Origin: Thalassotalea sp.
Lineage (GTDB): Bacteria; Pseudomonadota; Gammaproteobacteria; Enterobacterales; Alteromonadaceae
Reading direction: 5' to 3'
NCBI GenBank assembly: GCA_022448425.1
Contig: JAKVCY010000204.1
Location: 1 to 44,261 of the forward strand
DNA length: 44,261 nt
The notes beneath the pieces are model-generated. The model was not told the origin of the DNA. It saw only the letters and a list, made by a program, of their open reading frames with translations, and ran no database searches. The position numbers were made by a program, and so were the translations under genes. This document shows positions 1 through 7,409 of this stretch, one piece after another (the first letter of the stretch is position 1; every line of letters starts with the position of its first letter).

Positions 1-46
1 AACAAAAATCATCGACCTCTACGTAAATTGCATCTAAGTTATTCAT
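1..46 (-). CDS. Partial transposase N-terminus, probably IS982 family (cut by window edge)
   Basis: Only 15 codons are visible, reading MNNLDAIYVEVDDFC from an ATG at 46 down to the window edge. An opening of this kind, ending in VDDFC, is typical of IS982-family transposases as I remember them. A purine-rich AAGG lies 8 bases before the ATG, so this looks like a real start rather than an internal fragment. The rest of the gene lies outside the window, so intactness cannot be judged. With so few residues the family call is a recognition from memory and could be wrong. Confidence 0.5.
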   Translation of the reverse strand, partial: MNNLDAIYVEVDDFC

Positions 47-103
47 GCCCTTGCCTTAGTAATCTTGTGTCACTTTGTCGAAAGATCTGATCACCACAAG
101 GGT
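1..103 (-). mobile_element. Edge of a putative IS982-like insertion sequence
   Basis: On the minus strand a sequence starting ACCCTTGTGGTGATC at position 103 lies 57 bases before the putative transposase ATG. That is about where an IS terminal inverted repeat should be, and it begins with AC. The boundary at 103 is inferred from this layout. The matching repeat at the other end and any target duplication are outside the window. Confidence 0.4.
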
Positions 104-485
104 ATTTAGTTCAATTTCTTATGCGCAGCTCAGGTTAATTAATTATTCATATTGCAGTTCCCTTTGCTAATCACCTTATATAAAAGCAGGAGAACAGACC
201 CTTCGTGGTCCTCTCACCGTAACGGTCAACAATCCTTCATTCGATTGATTGCTTAGACCCATCTGTTGCTAATTCAACTTTTGAAAAGATATTCCGAGTT
301 AGCGCAACTTATAGGGTCTGATGTGACTGGCAAAACGTTTCCGCTATTTGAATAGTACCTTAAGGGAACTCCTTAAAATAAAAATGTATGGCACTTATCT
401 TTGACTCCAATAAGTTCAAATGGAGAGCAAAAGTTAGACAGAAACTACAATATTTCTGAACAGATTATGTACATTTAAAATAAGA
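104..485. other. Non-coding stretch between IS edge and cassette terminator
   Basis: I see no convincing reading frame here in either direction. The only structures are a small inverted repeat, TTAAGG-N5-CCTTAA, near 362-378 and a short palindrome ACCGTAACGGT near 217-227. It could be intergenic debris next to a transposition site. No function can be supported. Confidence 0.4.
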
Positions 486-518
486 AACCCAGTAGCGCTA
501 GATAAAGGCTACTGGGTT
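486..518 (-). terminator. Rho-independent terminator of the ThiF-nitroreductase gene
   Basis: An 11-bp perfect stem (486-496 paired with 508-518) with an 11-base loop is followed, reading the minus strand, by a T-rich tract (TTTCTTATTTT). It lies about 30 bases past the stop codon of the cassette's last gene, so it probably ends the transcript. Confidence 0.75.
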
Positions 519-550
519 ATAAGACAGACCATAGAAGAAGCTAAACTTTG

Positions 551-2506
551 TTAATCTTCTATGATTAACTCGTTCAAATCTATGCGTGTTGAGCGTGACT
601 TAGGCATTTGTGTCCTACCAAGTCTACCTAGGAAATGTACGCTTTCTGAATCAGACACAATCGATTCGAACATAGCTTTGCCTTTTCGAGCATTTTCAAT
701 AACGTCTTCCTGCTCCGTGAATTTAATGCCGTTGTTTAGATATTTTGAAAAAATTACTGGTGTTTGCTCCGGTTGGAAGCCCAGCCCTAACTTAGCTGTA
801 GTTAACCAAAACCGCTGAACGATACGGCCTGCTTCAATATAGTCTTCAATTGTTTCAGGTTTTTTGTCTGCTTTAATGGCGAAGTGAGCACAGCTTTTGA
901 TGCTTGGAATGTAATCAAGGACGATCCTTGGTGGCAGTGTTCCCATCAAATATCTATTAACAAACTTTACTCGTTCCCAACTCTTGAACATCCACTGCAT
1001 CATGCGAGCGGTCATGTAGTCCACACCAAGTGCCTGTTCTGGAATTTTAGTTTGACTGTATTGTGATTTCCATTCGATGATTTCGCGATGAACATAAAAA
1101 GCTTCTTTCATCGTCAAGCGCGTTTTAGCATTGCAAAAGTTAAGTTTTGCAATTGCCTTTTTTTCATCATTGGATTCAAACCATTCAACTGAGTAACCTT
1201 CTGGAATACTAGCTGACAACTCAGCTTTTTCTCTATTCGACAGCGCTTGTGTGCCCATAGCTCTGCGCTGAACACAACGTGTTTGAATGTAGGGTACAAG
1301 GGGGCTTTCAACAACGGATTCGTCAGGTGAAAGCGAGAAATGGAAAAGCAGCTTATCGGGGTCTTCTAAATCTGAGGTATATTCAGCCTTATGACCAAAC
1401 TGAGATGCTGCGATAACAATCGTCTCGATCAAGATACCATGGGCTAGGTGGCTAGAGTGACCGTCTGAATCATATACAACATGGTCTCGCGTGTTATTGG
1501 CTATCACTGTAAATGTGTTGTCACCGGTCAGCTTAAATCGCCAACATTGGGTATTGTCACCACTCGGAGCCCACCTTGCGTGATCGAGTACTTTTTTAGC
1601 TAATGTATCCAATGGGTACTCTGGCATTTTGTTTTCTTCCGTTTGTGGTGTTAATAACTGTTTTTTTGCAATTTTGAAGGCCAGCTTTTGCAACATATTA
1701 TTATTGCCACCAGGTCGCCAAGTCTTCTTAAATTTGTTCTGAAAAGCGTCGAAATGCAAACCCCAAGGTACATTAAGCACATCGCCGCGGTTCAACAAAA
1801 TCTTTAATACTTGTGCGCCAGCCACACCTGCAGCTAACTTACAACCCATTGGCATAGAAGGGCCTTTTTTGTTCGCAAGGTCGAGCTTCGTCGGTTCAAC
1901 TAAGTATGCTGATTGCAGTGCCGCAGGGGTAAGGCCGAGGAAGAATTTTAAATATTGTTCATTTTCAGTATGCTCTTCAAACTGAAAATACTCTTCAAAC
2001 GTCATCTTTCCTGGAAGGAAATTTAAATAAGCCGTTCCCATACCTATCGGTGCAGCCGTAGTCGCGGGAATACCTTTTTCGCTACAAAGCTTAAAAACAC
2101 GTCTACGAGCCTCTAGCGCGAAAAAATCAAGCGAGTCGACGTAGCAATCAACGTCCTTCAGAAATTCATCTGTGTTGTCTGCATTTATACCGTCAGGAAA
2201 CGTTTTAATTTCTAATTCTGGGTTAATGGCTAATGCCATATCGACCATAGTGTCGAGTTTTTTGTGACTATAGGTGTTTACGTTTGCACCAGCTTGTCGA
2301 TTTGTATTCTCACAACCAAACTCATCAAAATCCGACAAATTAAATTTAGTGATCCCAAGCCTGACCAAAGTAATTAAATGTTCACCACCTACGCCACCGA
2401 GGCCTGCAATTGCGATACGCTTACGTTTTAGTACTTGTTGCTCTGCGTCTGTAACCCAGCCAATATTGCGCGAAAAGGCTAAATCGTAATTAAACAATTC
2501 ACTCAT
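551..2506 (-). CDS. ThiF/E1-like adenylating domain fused to a nitroreductase-like domain
   Basis: Two-domain protein of 651 residues. Residues about 1-270 are a ThiF/MoeB/E1-type Rossmann domain: nucleotide loop GLGGVG at 35-40, acidic D59 and D61, and N67/R70 followed by K82-K83 in the places of the E1 ATP-binding residues. There is no CxxC zinc pair. A Cys about 220 residues in (PMGCKLAAG) is a possible nucleophile. Residues from about 296 on match the FMN nitroreductase fold, with RWAPSGDNTQ near 310-320. From memory, Mycobacterium Rv1355c (MoeY) has the same layout, so a molybdopterin label may appear in databases, but no molybdopterin gene is near. The gene starts 15 bases after the acyltransferase stop and is probably co-transcribed with it. 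Likely chemistry: ATP activation of a carboxylate combined with a flavin redox step. The substrate is unknown. Confidence 0.85.
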   Translation of the reverse strand: MSELFNYDLAFSRNIGWVTDAEQQVLKRKRIAIAGLGGVGGEHLITLVRLGITKFNLSDFDEFGCENTNRQAGANVNTYSHKKLDTMVDMALAINPELEIKTFPDGINADNTDEFLKDVDCYVDSLDFFALEARRRVFKLCSEKGIPATTAAPIGMGTAYLNFLPGKMTFEEYFQFEEHTENEQYLKFFLGLTPAALQSAYLVEPTKLDLANKKGPSMPMGCKLAAGVAGAQVLKILLNRGDVLNVPWGLHFDAFQNKFKKTWRPGGNNNMLQKLAFKIAKKQLLTPQTEENKMPEYPLDTLAKKVLDHARWAPSGDNTQCWRFKLTGDNTFTVIANNTRDHVVYDSDGHSSHLAHGILIETIVIAASQFGHKAEYTSDLEDPDKLLFHFSLSPDESVVESPLVPYIQTRCVQRRAMGTQALSNREKAELSASIPEGYSVEWFESNDEKKAIAKLNFCNAKTRLTMKEAFYVHREIIEWKSQYSQTKIPEQALGVDYMTARMMQWMFKSWERVKFVNRYLMGTLPPRIVLDYIPSIKSCAHFAIKADKKPETIEDYIEAGRIVQRFWLTTAKLGLGFQPEQTPVIFSKYLNNGIKFTEQEDVIENARKGKAMFESIVSDSESVHFLGRLGRTQMPKSRSTRIDLNELIIED

Positions 2507-2521
2507 AATGTGTTAGTCCGA

Positions 2522-3292
2522 CTATTTGTCTTTTGGGTTTGTAAATGGCACGAGGCTTAATTGCGCCATCAAGTCGTTATAAATTACTTTATAAAGCTCA
2601 AGTATCTCAGGTGTTAAGTCTGAGTTGAAACCAGCGCGCCTTAGATAAAACATCGATCGAGTACCGTGGTAATCGATTTCATCACCACATTGTTCAAATG
2701 GTAGGCCAAAGCGCGTTAGTCTTCTATTTAAACGTGGCTCCATCATAACGAACATCCCAGTATGATTGCATATATCAGCTAAAGCTACCGCCGCAAGGTA
2801 AAGACCCATAGCGATGTTAGGAAAATTTCTGCGCTCGTCTTCTGAATAAATGGTTTCTGGATTAACGCTATTTAGCACAAAAGGTCTGTTTTTTTCTTTT
2901 TCACGGCGTCTAAATGTTGATAACACCGCAAGGCGAGAGATTTCACCAAAACTACCACGAGGAAGCTTTGTCGAATCAATAACATCCGTTCTTGCACTAT
3001 CTAGACAATGTGCCTCAAAAGGCAGTGGTAAATCTTGATGATCTACGGGAGGAATAACTAACCTGACGCAACCTGCAAAAACACCTGTTCGCCTGTGCTC
3101 TAGTAAACAGTGGAAGGCATAATCATCGCATTCATCTGTTTCCATCTCTTTCTCATTGAGTGGCTCCCAACCAAGTTCGGCTGCATAAACGCCATAACGA
3201 ATCTTAAACGCTTCTTGTCGCAGCGCTTTTGTATCGGCGAACTTAATTTGAAAGTACTGGGCAAAATTACTTGCGATAGAATATGCGGTCAT
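2522..3292 (-). CDS. LuxI/FeeM-like N-acyltransferase, exosortase-associated type
   Basis: A 256-residue GNAT-fold protein resembling the family named 'PEP-CTERM/exosortase system-associated acyltransferase' and N-acyl amino acid synthases. Visible family features are the N-terminal Arg-rich helix (LRQEAFKIRYGVYAAELGW, R25 and R32), an acidic patch DECDDYAFH at 53-61, GCVRLV with R77, and GEISRLAV at 116-123, which corresponds to the LuxI-type E..SR motif. Such enzymes move an acyl chain from acyl-ACP to an amine. The start ATG overlaps the stop of an 18-codon upstream frame as ATGA. No exosortase or PEP-CTERM protein is seen in the window, so the name reflects homology rather than function. 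Neighbours suggest it supplies the substrate for the ThiF-nitroreductase protein. Confidence 0.8.
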   Translation of the reverse strand: MTAYSIASNFAQYFQIKFADTKALRQEAFKIRYGVYAAELGWEPLNEKEMETDECDDYAFHCLLEHRRTGVFAGCVRLVIPPVDHQDLPLPFEAHCLDSARTDVIDSTKLPRGSFGEISRLAVLSTFRRREKEKNRPFVLNSVNPETIYSEDERRNFPNIAMGLYLAAVALADICNHTGMFVMMEPRLNRRLTRFGLPFEQCGDEIDYHGTRSMFYLRRAGFNSDLTPEILELYKVIYNDLMAQLSLVPFTNPKDK

Positions 3293-3345
3293 GCGTTATC
3301 CATTTTTTGCATAAGTTCAGAGACATTAATTTTGAACATAATCAT
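3289..3345 (-). CDS. Possible 18-residue leader peptide ahead of the acyltransferase
   Basis: A short frame encodes MIMFKINVSELMQKMDNA; its stop TGA overlaps the acyltransferase ATG (ATGA), an arrangement typical of translational coupling. A -10-like TATAGT at 3352-3357 would place the transcript start close to its ATG, leaving almost no leader, and no good ribosome site precedes it. It may be a real coupling peptide or a chance frame. No homology is recognised. Confidence 0.3.
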   Translation of the reverse strand: MIMFKINVSELMQKMDNA

Positions 3346-3351
3346 GTCTTA

Positions 3352-3382
3352 ACTATAACAACTTATTACGATTTTTCATCAA
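3352..3382 (-). promoter_or_regulatory. Candidate promoter of the acyltransferase/ThiF cassette
   Basis: On the minus strand, TTGATG (3377-3382) and TATAGT (3352-3357) are separated by 19 bases. The spacing is longer than ideal, but it is the best sigma-70-like match in this AT-rich gap. It would start transcription near 3345. Confidence 0.35.
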
Positions 3383-3499
3383 AATAAATTCATCTGTTTA
3401 AAAAAATCACACTGACTTAACTTTTTGAATTTATAAACAATAATTTTTTCTTTTGATATTTTCTTCACTGTTGTTCACTGCGTAAACAGCCGATACTCG

Positions 3500-3514
3500 A
3501 TTTAACCGTTAAAT
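3500..3514. repeat. 15-base palindrome in the patatin-acyltransferase gap
   Basis: ATTTAAC-C-GTTAAAT is a perfect 7-bp inverted repeat around one central base, 12 bases past the patatin stop. Nearby, TTCACTG occurs twice ten bases apart (3464-3470 and 3474-3480). These may be regulator binding sites for the cassette or a weak 3' stem. Neither role can be proven from sequence. Confidence 0.3.
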
Positions 3515-3525
3515 AGTACAATTAA

Positions 3526-4422
3526 CTAAGTGTTAACCGTTTGTTTACTTATGTTTTCGAGTTTATTCGACTTTGTAGTCGCTGTTTTTGTCTCTCGCTT
3601 TATAGTGACACCCGTTTTTATCGGTATAACTTCTAGGGCAGTGTTGTAACCCACGTCGAAGAGCCTCTGTTTTTGCTCATTCGTCATATTGAAATCTACT
3701 GCTGACGTATCGCCTGTATTGATAATTATAGTGTTGTGCCAGAAAGCCTCATTGATGTATTCGCGAGATATTGTTGTCATGAATGTGCGAATAAGCAGCG
3801 TGACGTAGTTAAAGATGGGAAACATGCCGCTAACATTGAGGTCGTCGTATTCTTGTTCGCCGCGTAAACGAAAACATAGAACAGGTGTCCCCTGCAAATC
3901 CCAATCCCGATGCAACGCGTCTTCTGACAATATACTTCCGTCAACCATGATACGCTTTCCAAACGGCTTAAAACTAAAGACCAATGGTATCGACATAGAA
4001 AACCTGACTGCCATTGAAACTTTCATGTCCGGCGTTCTCTGTGCATCAAAAATTACGGGCTTACCACTTTTTACATCTGTGGCAACGACATGAAGATCTG
4101 ATGCCATTTCTTTAAAAGTCTTTCCACCAAGCAGTTCATCCACCCATTGTTCGAAAAGGTCGCCAGAGCTTAACCCCCCGTTACGCACTAGCTTAAATAA
4201 AGAAAATTCTCTGAATCGGCTAAACTCTGTGGATAAAGCAATATCTTTAATTTTGCTGAGCGACATTCCTGAGGCGTATAAACTTGCCACGATACTTCCG
4301 CCAGACACGCCAACGATGTGATCAAATTCGATGTTGAGTGCTTCCAGTGCGGTTAATATTCCAATGTGTGCGGGAAGTCTGGTACCGCCGCCAGCCATTA
4401 TAGGAACAATTCGAGCTGTCAT
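3526..4422 (-). CDS. Patatin-like phospholipase family protein
   Basis: A 298-residue patatin-fold lipid acyl hydrolase. The Ser-Asp dyad is complete: oxyanion-hole loop GGGTR at 11-15, nucleophile S40 in GVSGG, and D161 in VDGS (DGS instead of the more usual DGG). There is no signal peptide, so it is probably cytosolic or peripheral on the inner membrane, unlike secreted toxins of the ExoU class. The last 40 residues are a Lys/Thr-rich tail. It lies upstream of, and on the same strand as, the acyltransferase/ThiF pair, but a 233-base gap with its own promoter-like signals separates them, so shared function is uncertain. Likely role: release of fatty acids from phospholipids or another acyl ester. 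Confidence 0.85.
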   Translation of the reverse strand: MTARIVPIMAGGGTRLPAHIGILTALEALNIEFDHIVGVSGGSIVASLYASGMSLSKIKDIALSTEFSRFREFSLFKLVRNGGLSSGDLFEQWVDELLGGKTFKEMASDLHVVATDVKSGKPVIFDAQRTPDMKVSMAVRFSMSIPLVFSFKPFGKRIMVDGSILSEDALHRDWDLQGTPVLCFRLRGEQEYDDLNVSGMFPIFNYVTLLIRTFMTTISREYINEAFWHNTIIINTGDTSAVDFNMTNEQKQRLFDVGYNTALEVIPIKTGVTIKRETKTATTKSNKLENISKQTVNT

Positions 4423-4513
4423 GTATTACCCTCAGAAAAATCTTTATTAAGTATGGCGTATAACTGAAAATTTTGCGTAGAATTGAACTAGTTGAAAATA
4501 ACATCAAACAAAT

Positions 4514-5296
4514 ATGGATATCACAATGCGATACTCAATTTCTTTTGCCTTCATCGTTTTACTATCGTTTTTTACAGGAAGTACTCATGCACATGACATG
4601 GTTGATTTGGTCAAGCAAATAAAACCGTCTGTCGTTGGTATAGGTGTGCATACCCCGATGGGAAGGCCAAAAAATCAACTAAGAGGTTCAGGTTTTGTTA
4701 TTGGCAATGGCCAATATGTCGCTACAAACCAGCACGTGCTACCTGAATTGCTCAACTCCGAAACCTTGCAACAAATGGCTGTGTTTGTCGGCACTGGCAA
4801 ATCGGCAAAAGTACGCAAAGCTGAGGTGGTTGCTGAGTCAAAATACTATGATTTGGCCATATTAAAAATTGAAGGTACGCCTTTACCGGCGATGAAGCTT
4901 GCTAAAGACGATTTTTGGCCGGAAGGCAGCGAAGTGGGTTTTACAGGTTTCCCCATAGGAGCAATTTTAGGTCTTTACCCTGTAACACATAAGGCGATGA
5001 TCGCGAGCATTACGCCAGTGGCTATTCCTGTGCAAGACACACGGGATATGACCATTACAATGCTTAAACGTTTGCGCGACCCTTATATGGTTTACCAACT
5101 TGATGGTACGGCTTATCCTGGAAACAGCGGCAGCGCGCTTTATGATGCAACTAATGGAGAGGTTATTGCCGTTATTAATAAAGTATTTGTGCAAACAACG
5201 AAAGAAGCGGTTATTTCAAATCCTAGTGGCATTACATATGCAATCCCTATTCGCCATTTGAAAAAGCTGATGAAAGACAAAAATATACCTTTCTAA
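4514..5296 (+). CDS. Exported trypsin-like serine protease (S1 family, no PDZ)
   Basis: A 260-residue protein with an N-terminal signal peptide (hydrophobic residues about 8-21, cleavage likely after the THA near residue 26) and one trypsin-like domain of the DegP/HtrA style. The triad is complete: H74 in ATNQHV, D113 in YYDLAIL and S205 in GNSGSAL. No PDZ domain follows, so it is not a DegP/DegQ orthologue. It probably acts in the periplasm as a small housekeeping or stress protease. An alternative start at 4526 (MRYSIS) has a better-placed GGA and a tighter signal peptide. It is divergent from the patatin gene with 91 bases between. Confidence 0.85.
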   Translation: MDITMRYSISFAFIVLLSFFTGSTHAHDMVDLVKQIKPSVVGIGVHTPMGRPKNQLRGSGFVIGNGQYVATNQHVLPELLNSETLQQMAVFVGTGKSAKVRKAEVVAESKYYDLAILKIEGTPLPAMKLAKDDFWPEGSEVGFTGFPIGAILGLYPVTHKAMIASITPVAIPVQDTRDMTITMLKRLRDPYMVYQLDGTAYPGNSGSALYDATNGEVIAVINKVFVQTTKEAVISNPSGITYAIPIRHLKKLMKDKNIPF

Positions 5297-5338
5297 ATGA
5301 GCGTTTCACTCTGTTCAGACTATTCAAGGATGCCCTAG

Positions 5339-6103
5339 TTACTCGGCAGATGCTTTAAAAATGGGGCTTTGCGTATCAAGAGGGTAAAGTTCTGATAGCG
5401 GAACCAAACTTACACCCGCTTCATTTAGCTTTGGTACTAACTTAGTTAATGCGTTAACTGTCTCTGGGTGAGGGTGCGCAATGGCAATGGCTACTTGGTT
5501 TTTCTGAGCTTTTGTGATGAGTTGTGTAAATTGTTGTTCGATATATGCAAAATTTAGGTGATTATCTAAGAATACATGACGGCTCATCGCTGGAACACCC
5601 AGCTCGCCAGCAATCTTTTTACCCAGCGTTTTGGGGCTTGTAACACTGTCGAGAAAGAACAATTCATTTTCTTTCAAAAATTGCATCGTCCACGTCATTT
5701 GGTCAGTTAACGTTGTGAAGTGGCTACCCATGTGGTTGTTGATACCAATCGCAAAAGGTATTTCATCTAACGATGCTGCTAGTGAGTCCTTAATTCTCAC
5801 CTCATCCATATCTGCTGTTAAAGCGCCTGGGCCCAAACGTTTACCTAACGTTGACTCCATAGGAATATGCAAAATAACATCAAGTGAGCGAGCTTGTGCC
5901 TGTTTTGCGATTCTTTTGCCGTAAGGTGTTTTAGGCAGTACAGAGTATGTAATATTGCCAGGAATAGAGAGTATCTGTTTGTCCGTTGCTCGATAGCCAA
6001 TGTCATCAATCACTATTGCCACTTTAGCTGCGTTAACAGATGACGAAAACAAGGCAAAAATTAGGCAGAAAATAACATAAAGATGAGATAGGAATCGAGA
6101 CAC
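5339..6103 (-). CDS. yibQ: Divergent polysaccharide deacetylase family protein YibQ
   Basis: A 254-residue exported protein: signal peptide to about residue 25 (cleavage near VNA), then a divergent polysaccharide-deacetylase (NodB-like) fold with VIDDIGY near 31-37, LHIPME, NNHMGSHF and AIAHPHPET, which supply conserved Asp and His residues. It is the third gene of the widely conserved gpmI-envC-yibQ set and follows envC on the same strand after 66 bases. By family it should act on a periplasmic or cell-wall glycan; the exact substrate is unknown. The length is normal for the family. Confidence 0.88.
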   Translation of the reverse strand: MSRFLSHLYVIFCLIFALFSSSVNAAKVAIVIDDIGYRATDKQILSIPGNITYSVLPKTPYGKRIAKQAQARSLDVILHIPMESTLGKRLGPGALTADMDEVRIKDSLAASLDEIPFAIGINNHMGSHFTTLTDQMTWTMQFLKENELFFLDSVTSPKTLGKKIAGELGVPAMSRHVFLDNHLNFAYIEQQFTQLITKAQKNQVAIAIAHPHPETVNALTKLVPKLNEAGVSLVPLSELYPLDTQSPIFKASAE

Positions 6104-6169
6104 AGAAAAGCTTTATATGATTATTATTTTTTAATTAGGCTATCAGCTTTGAGCTTGAAAATCGACGCT

Positions 6170-7285
6170 TTATTTGCACCATATTTTAGGGTTTACGGCT
6201 TTACCGCCGTGGCGAATTTCAAAGTATAAACCTGAATTTTCCTGCCCGCCACTTTGACCCACCAACGCGATTGGTTCGCCTTGTTCTAAGGTATCACCAA
6301 CATTCTTTAATAATGCTTGGTTGTGTCCATAAAGACTCATATATCCTTTGCCATGATCAACGACAATTACAAGACCATAGCCCTTCAACCAATCAGCGAA
6401 TAATACCTTACCGGCATAAACACTGTTAACTTGCTGACCTACTGGCGCTGACATCAAAACGCCTTTCCAACGCAAATAACCTTGTTTTCTCGTACCGAAG
6501 GAGTGCTTGATACGTCCTTTCACTGGCCATTTAAGTTTGCGTTTTAGCTTGCTAAGGCCGTTTAGGTTCGCGGTTAATGCATTTTGTCTCGCCAATCTCT
6601 CTAGCTCGGCCATTAACGCAGCTTCTTCTTGTTCTAACTTGGTAAGCTTTTGCTGGCTAGAAAGCAACTCGCTACGCAATGCTTTAAGCGTTTCTTTACG
6701 CTTTGCTTTGTTGCTCTGCAACGCGACTTTTTGCTTCTCTTGCTCAGCCTTTAGCGCTTCTAATTCAGCTGCTTTCGCTTCTTGCTCTAGTTCTACAGCC
6801 TTTAAGCGTGCAATAGTTTTCTGAAATTGTTCGATCTCTTTGATACGGCTTTCATTAAGGTATTGATAATAAGTTACAGAGCGCTGAACCGTTGATGATT
6901 GTTCTTGATTGAGCAACATTTTCAGATAGTCGTGATTGCCAGCGGTGTATGCGGTGCGCAATTGGAAGGCAAGTGCTTCTTCTTGTTGCTGCTTTTGTTT
7001 GGTGAGAGTGATTTGTTCTTGCTGTAGCTCTGAAAGCTTGGTTTGCACTAGGTTAAGTGCTTTTGTTGTGCGGTTTATTCCTTTGGCAACCTTGGCAATA
7101 GCGAAATCATCTTTCTTTAATTGCCTGTTGAGCGCTTGCCGTTTTTTACTTACTTGTACGATTGCTGATTTTTGCTTGGCAATCTCATCTTTCACTTTGG
7201 AAAGCTCCTTATCTGCCGCAAAAGCAACAGACAAAGAGGTCAAACAAATCAACAGTGCTAATGCACCTTGAAAAATAGCAGTCAT
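6170..7285 (-). CDS. envC: Murein hydrolase activator EnvC
   Basis: A 371-residue periplasmic protein: signal peptide to about residue 23, long coiled coil (about 24-245, Lys/Glu/Gln-rich), then a LytM/M23 domain. The LytM domain is degenerate: RWKGVLM replaces the first metal-binding His motif, while YGHNQ and YFEIRHGG remain recognisable. This is the state expected of EnvC, which activates amidases (AmiA/AmiB) at the septum rather than cutting murein itself. An amiB gene is present at 32670 in this window, a likely partner. It sits between gpmI and yibQ, as in Escherichia coli. Confidence 0.93.
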   Translation of the reverse strand: MTAIFQGALALLICLTSLSVAFAADKELSKVKDEIAKQKSAIVQVSKKRQALNRQLKKDDFAIAKVAKGINRTTKALNLVQTKLSELQQEQITLTKQKQQQEEALAFQLRTAYTAGNHDYLKMLLNQEQSSTVQRSVTYYQYLNESRIKEIEQFQKTIARLKAVELEQEAKAAELEALKAEQEKQKVALQSNKAKRKETLKALRSELLSSQQKLTKLEQEEAALMAELERLARQNALTANLNGLSKLKRKLKWPVKGRIKHSFGTRKQGYLRWKGVLMSAPVGQQVNSVYAGKVLFADWLKGYGLVIVVDHGKGYMSLYGHNQALLKNVGDTLEQGEPIALVGQSGGQENSGLYFEIRHGGKAVNPKIWCK

Positions 7286-7350
7286 ACGGTTTGTTATTTT
7301 TATAATTAAACTGTTTTTGTTATCGAGTAACGTATAAGTAAAGCAAGCGC

Positions 7351-7409
7351 TTAGTTCTTAGTGCATCAGTTATTAGTACACCAGCTTTTTAGTACTTCAA
7401 TTCTAGTAC
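7351..7409. repeat. Five near-copies of TTAGTAC between gpmI and envC
   Basis: TTAGTTC (7351), TTAGTGC (7358), TTAGTAC (7373), TTAGTAC (7389) and CTAGTAC (7403) fall in 59 bases, spaced 7, 15, 16 and 14 bases apart and running into the gpmI stop codon. They could be a decayed tandem repeat or a set of binding sites. No hairpin with a T-run is formed. Confidence 0.35.

Noticed and set aside
551..4422. Anti-phage defence island (patatin plus E1-like protein suggests CBASS)
   Set aside because: No cyclic-nucleotide synthase, E2 or JAB gene is present; the E1 protein is fused to a nitroreductase and paired with an acyltransferase, which does not match CBASS.
6507..7271. Long plus-strand frames opposite envC rich in Ser, Cys and Phe
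   Set aside because: They are antisense shadows of the Lys/Glu/Gln-rich coiled coil of EnvC, with no ribosome site or recognisable domain.
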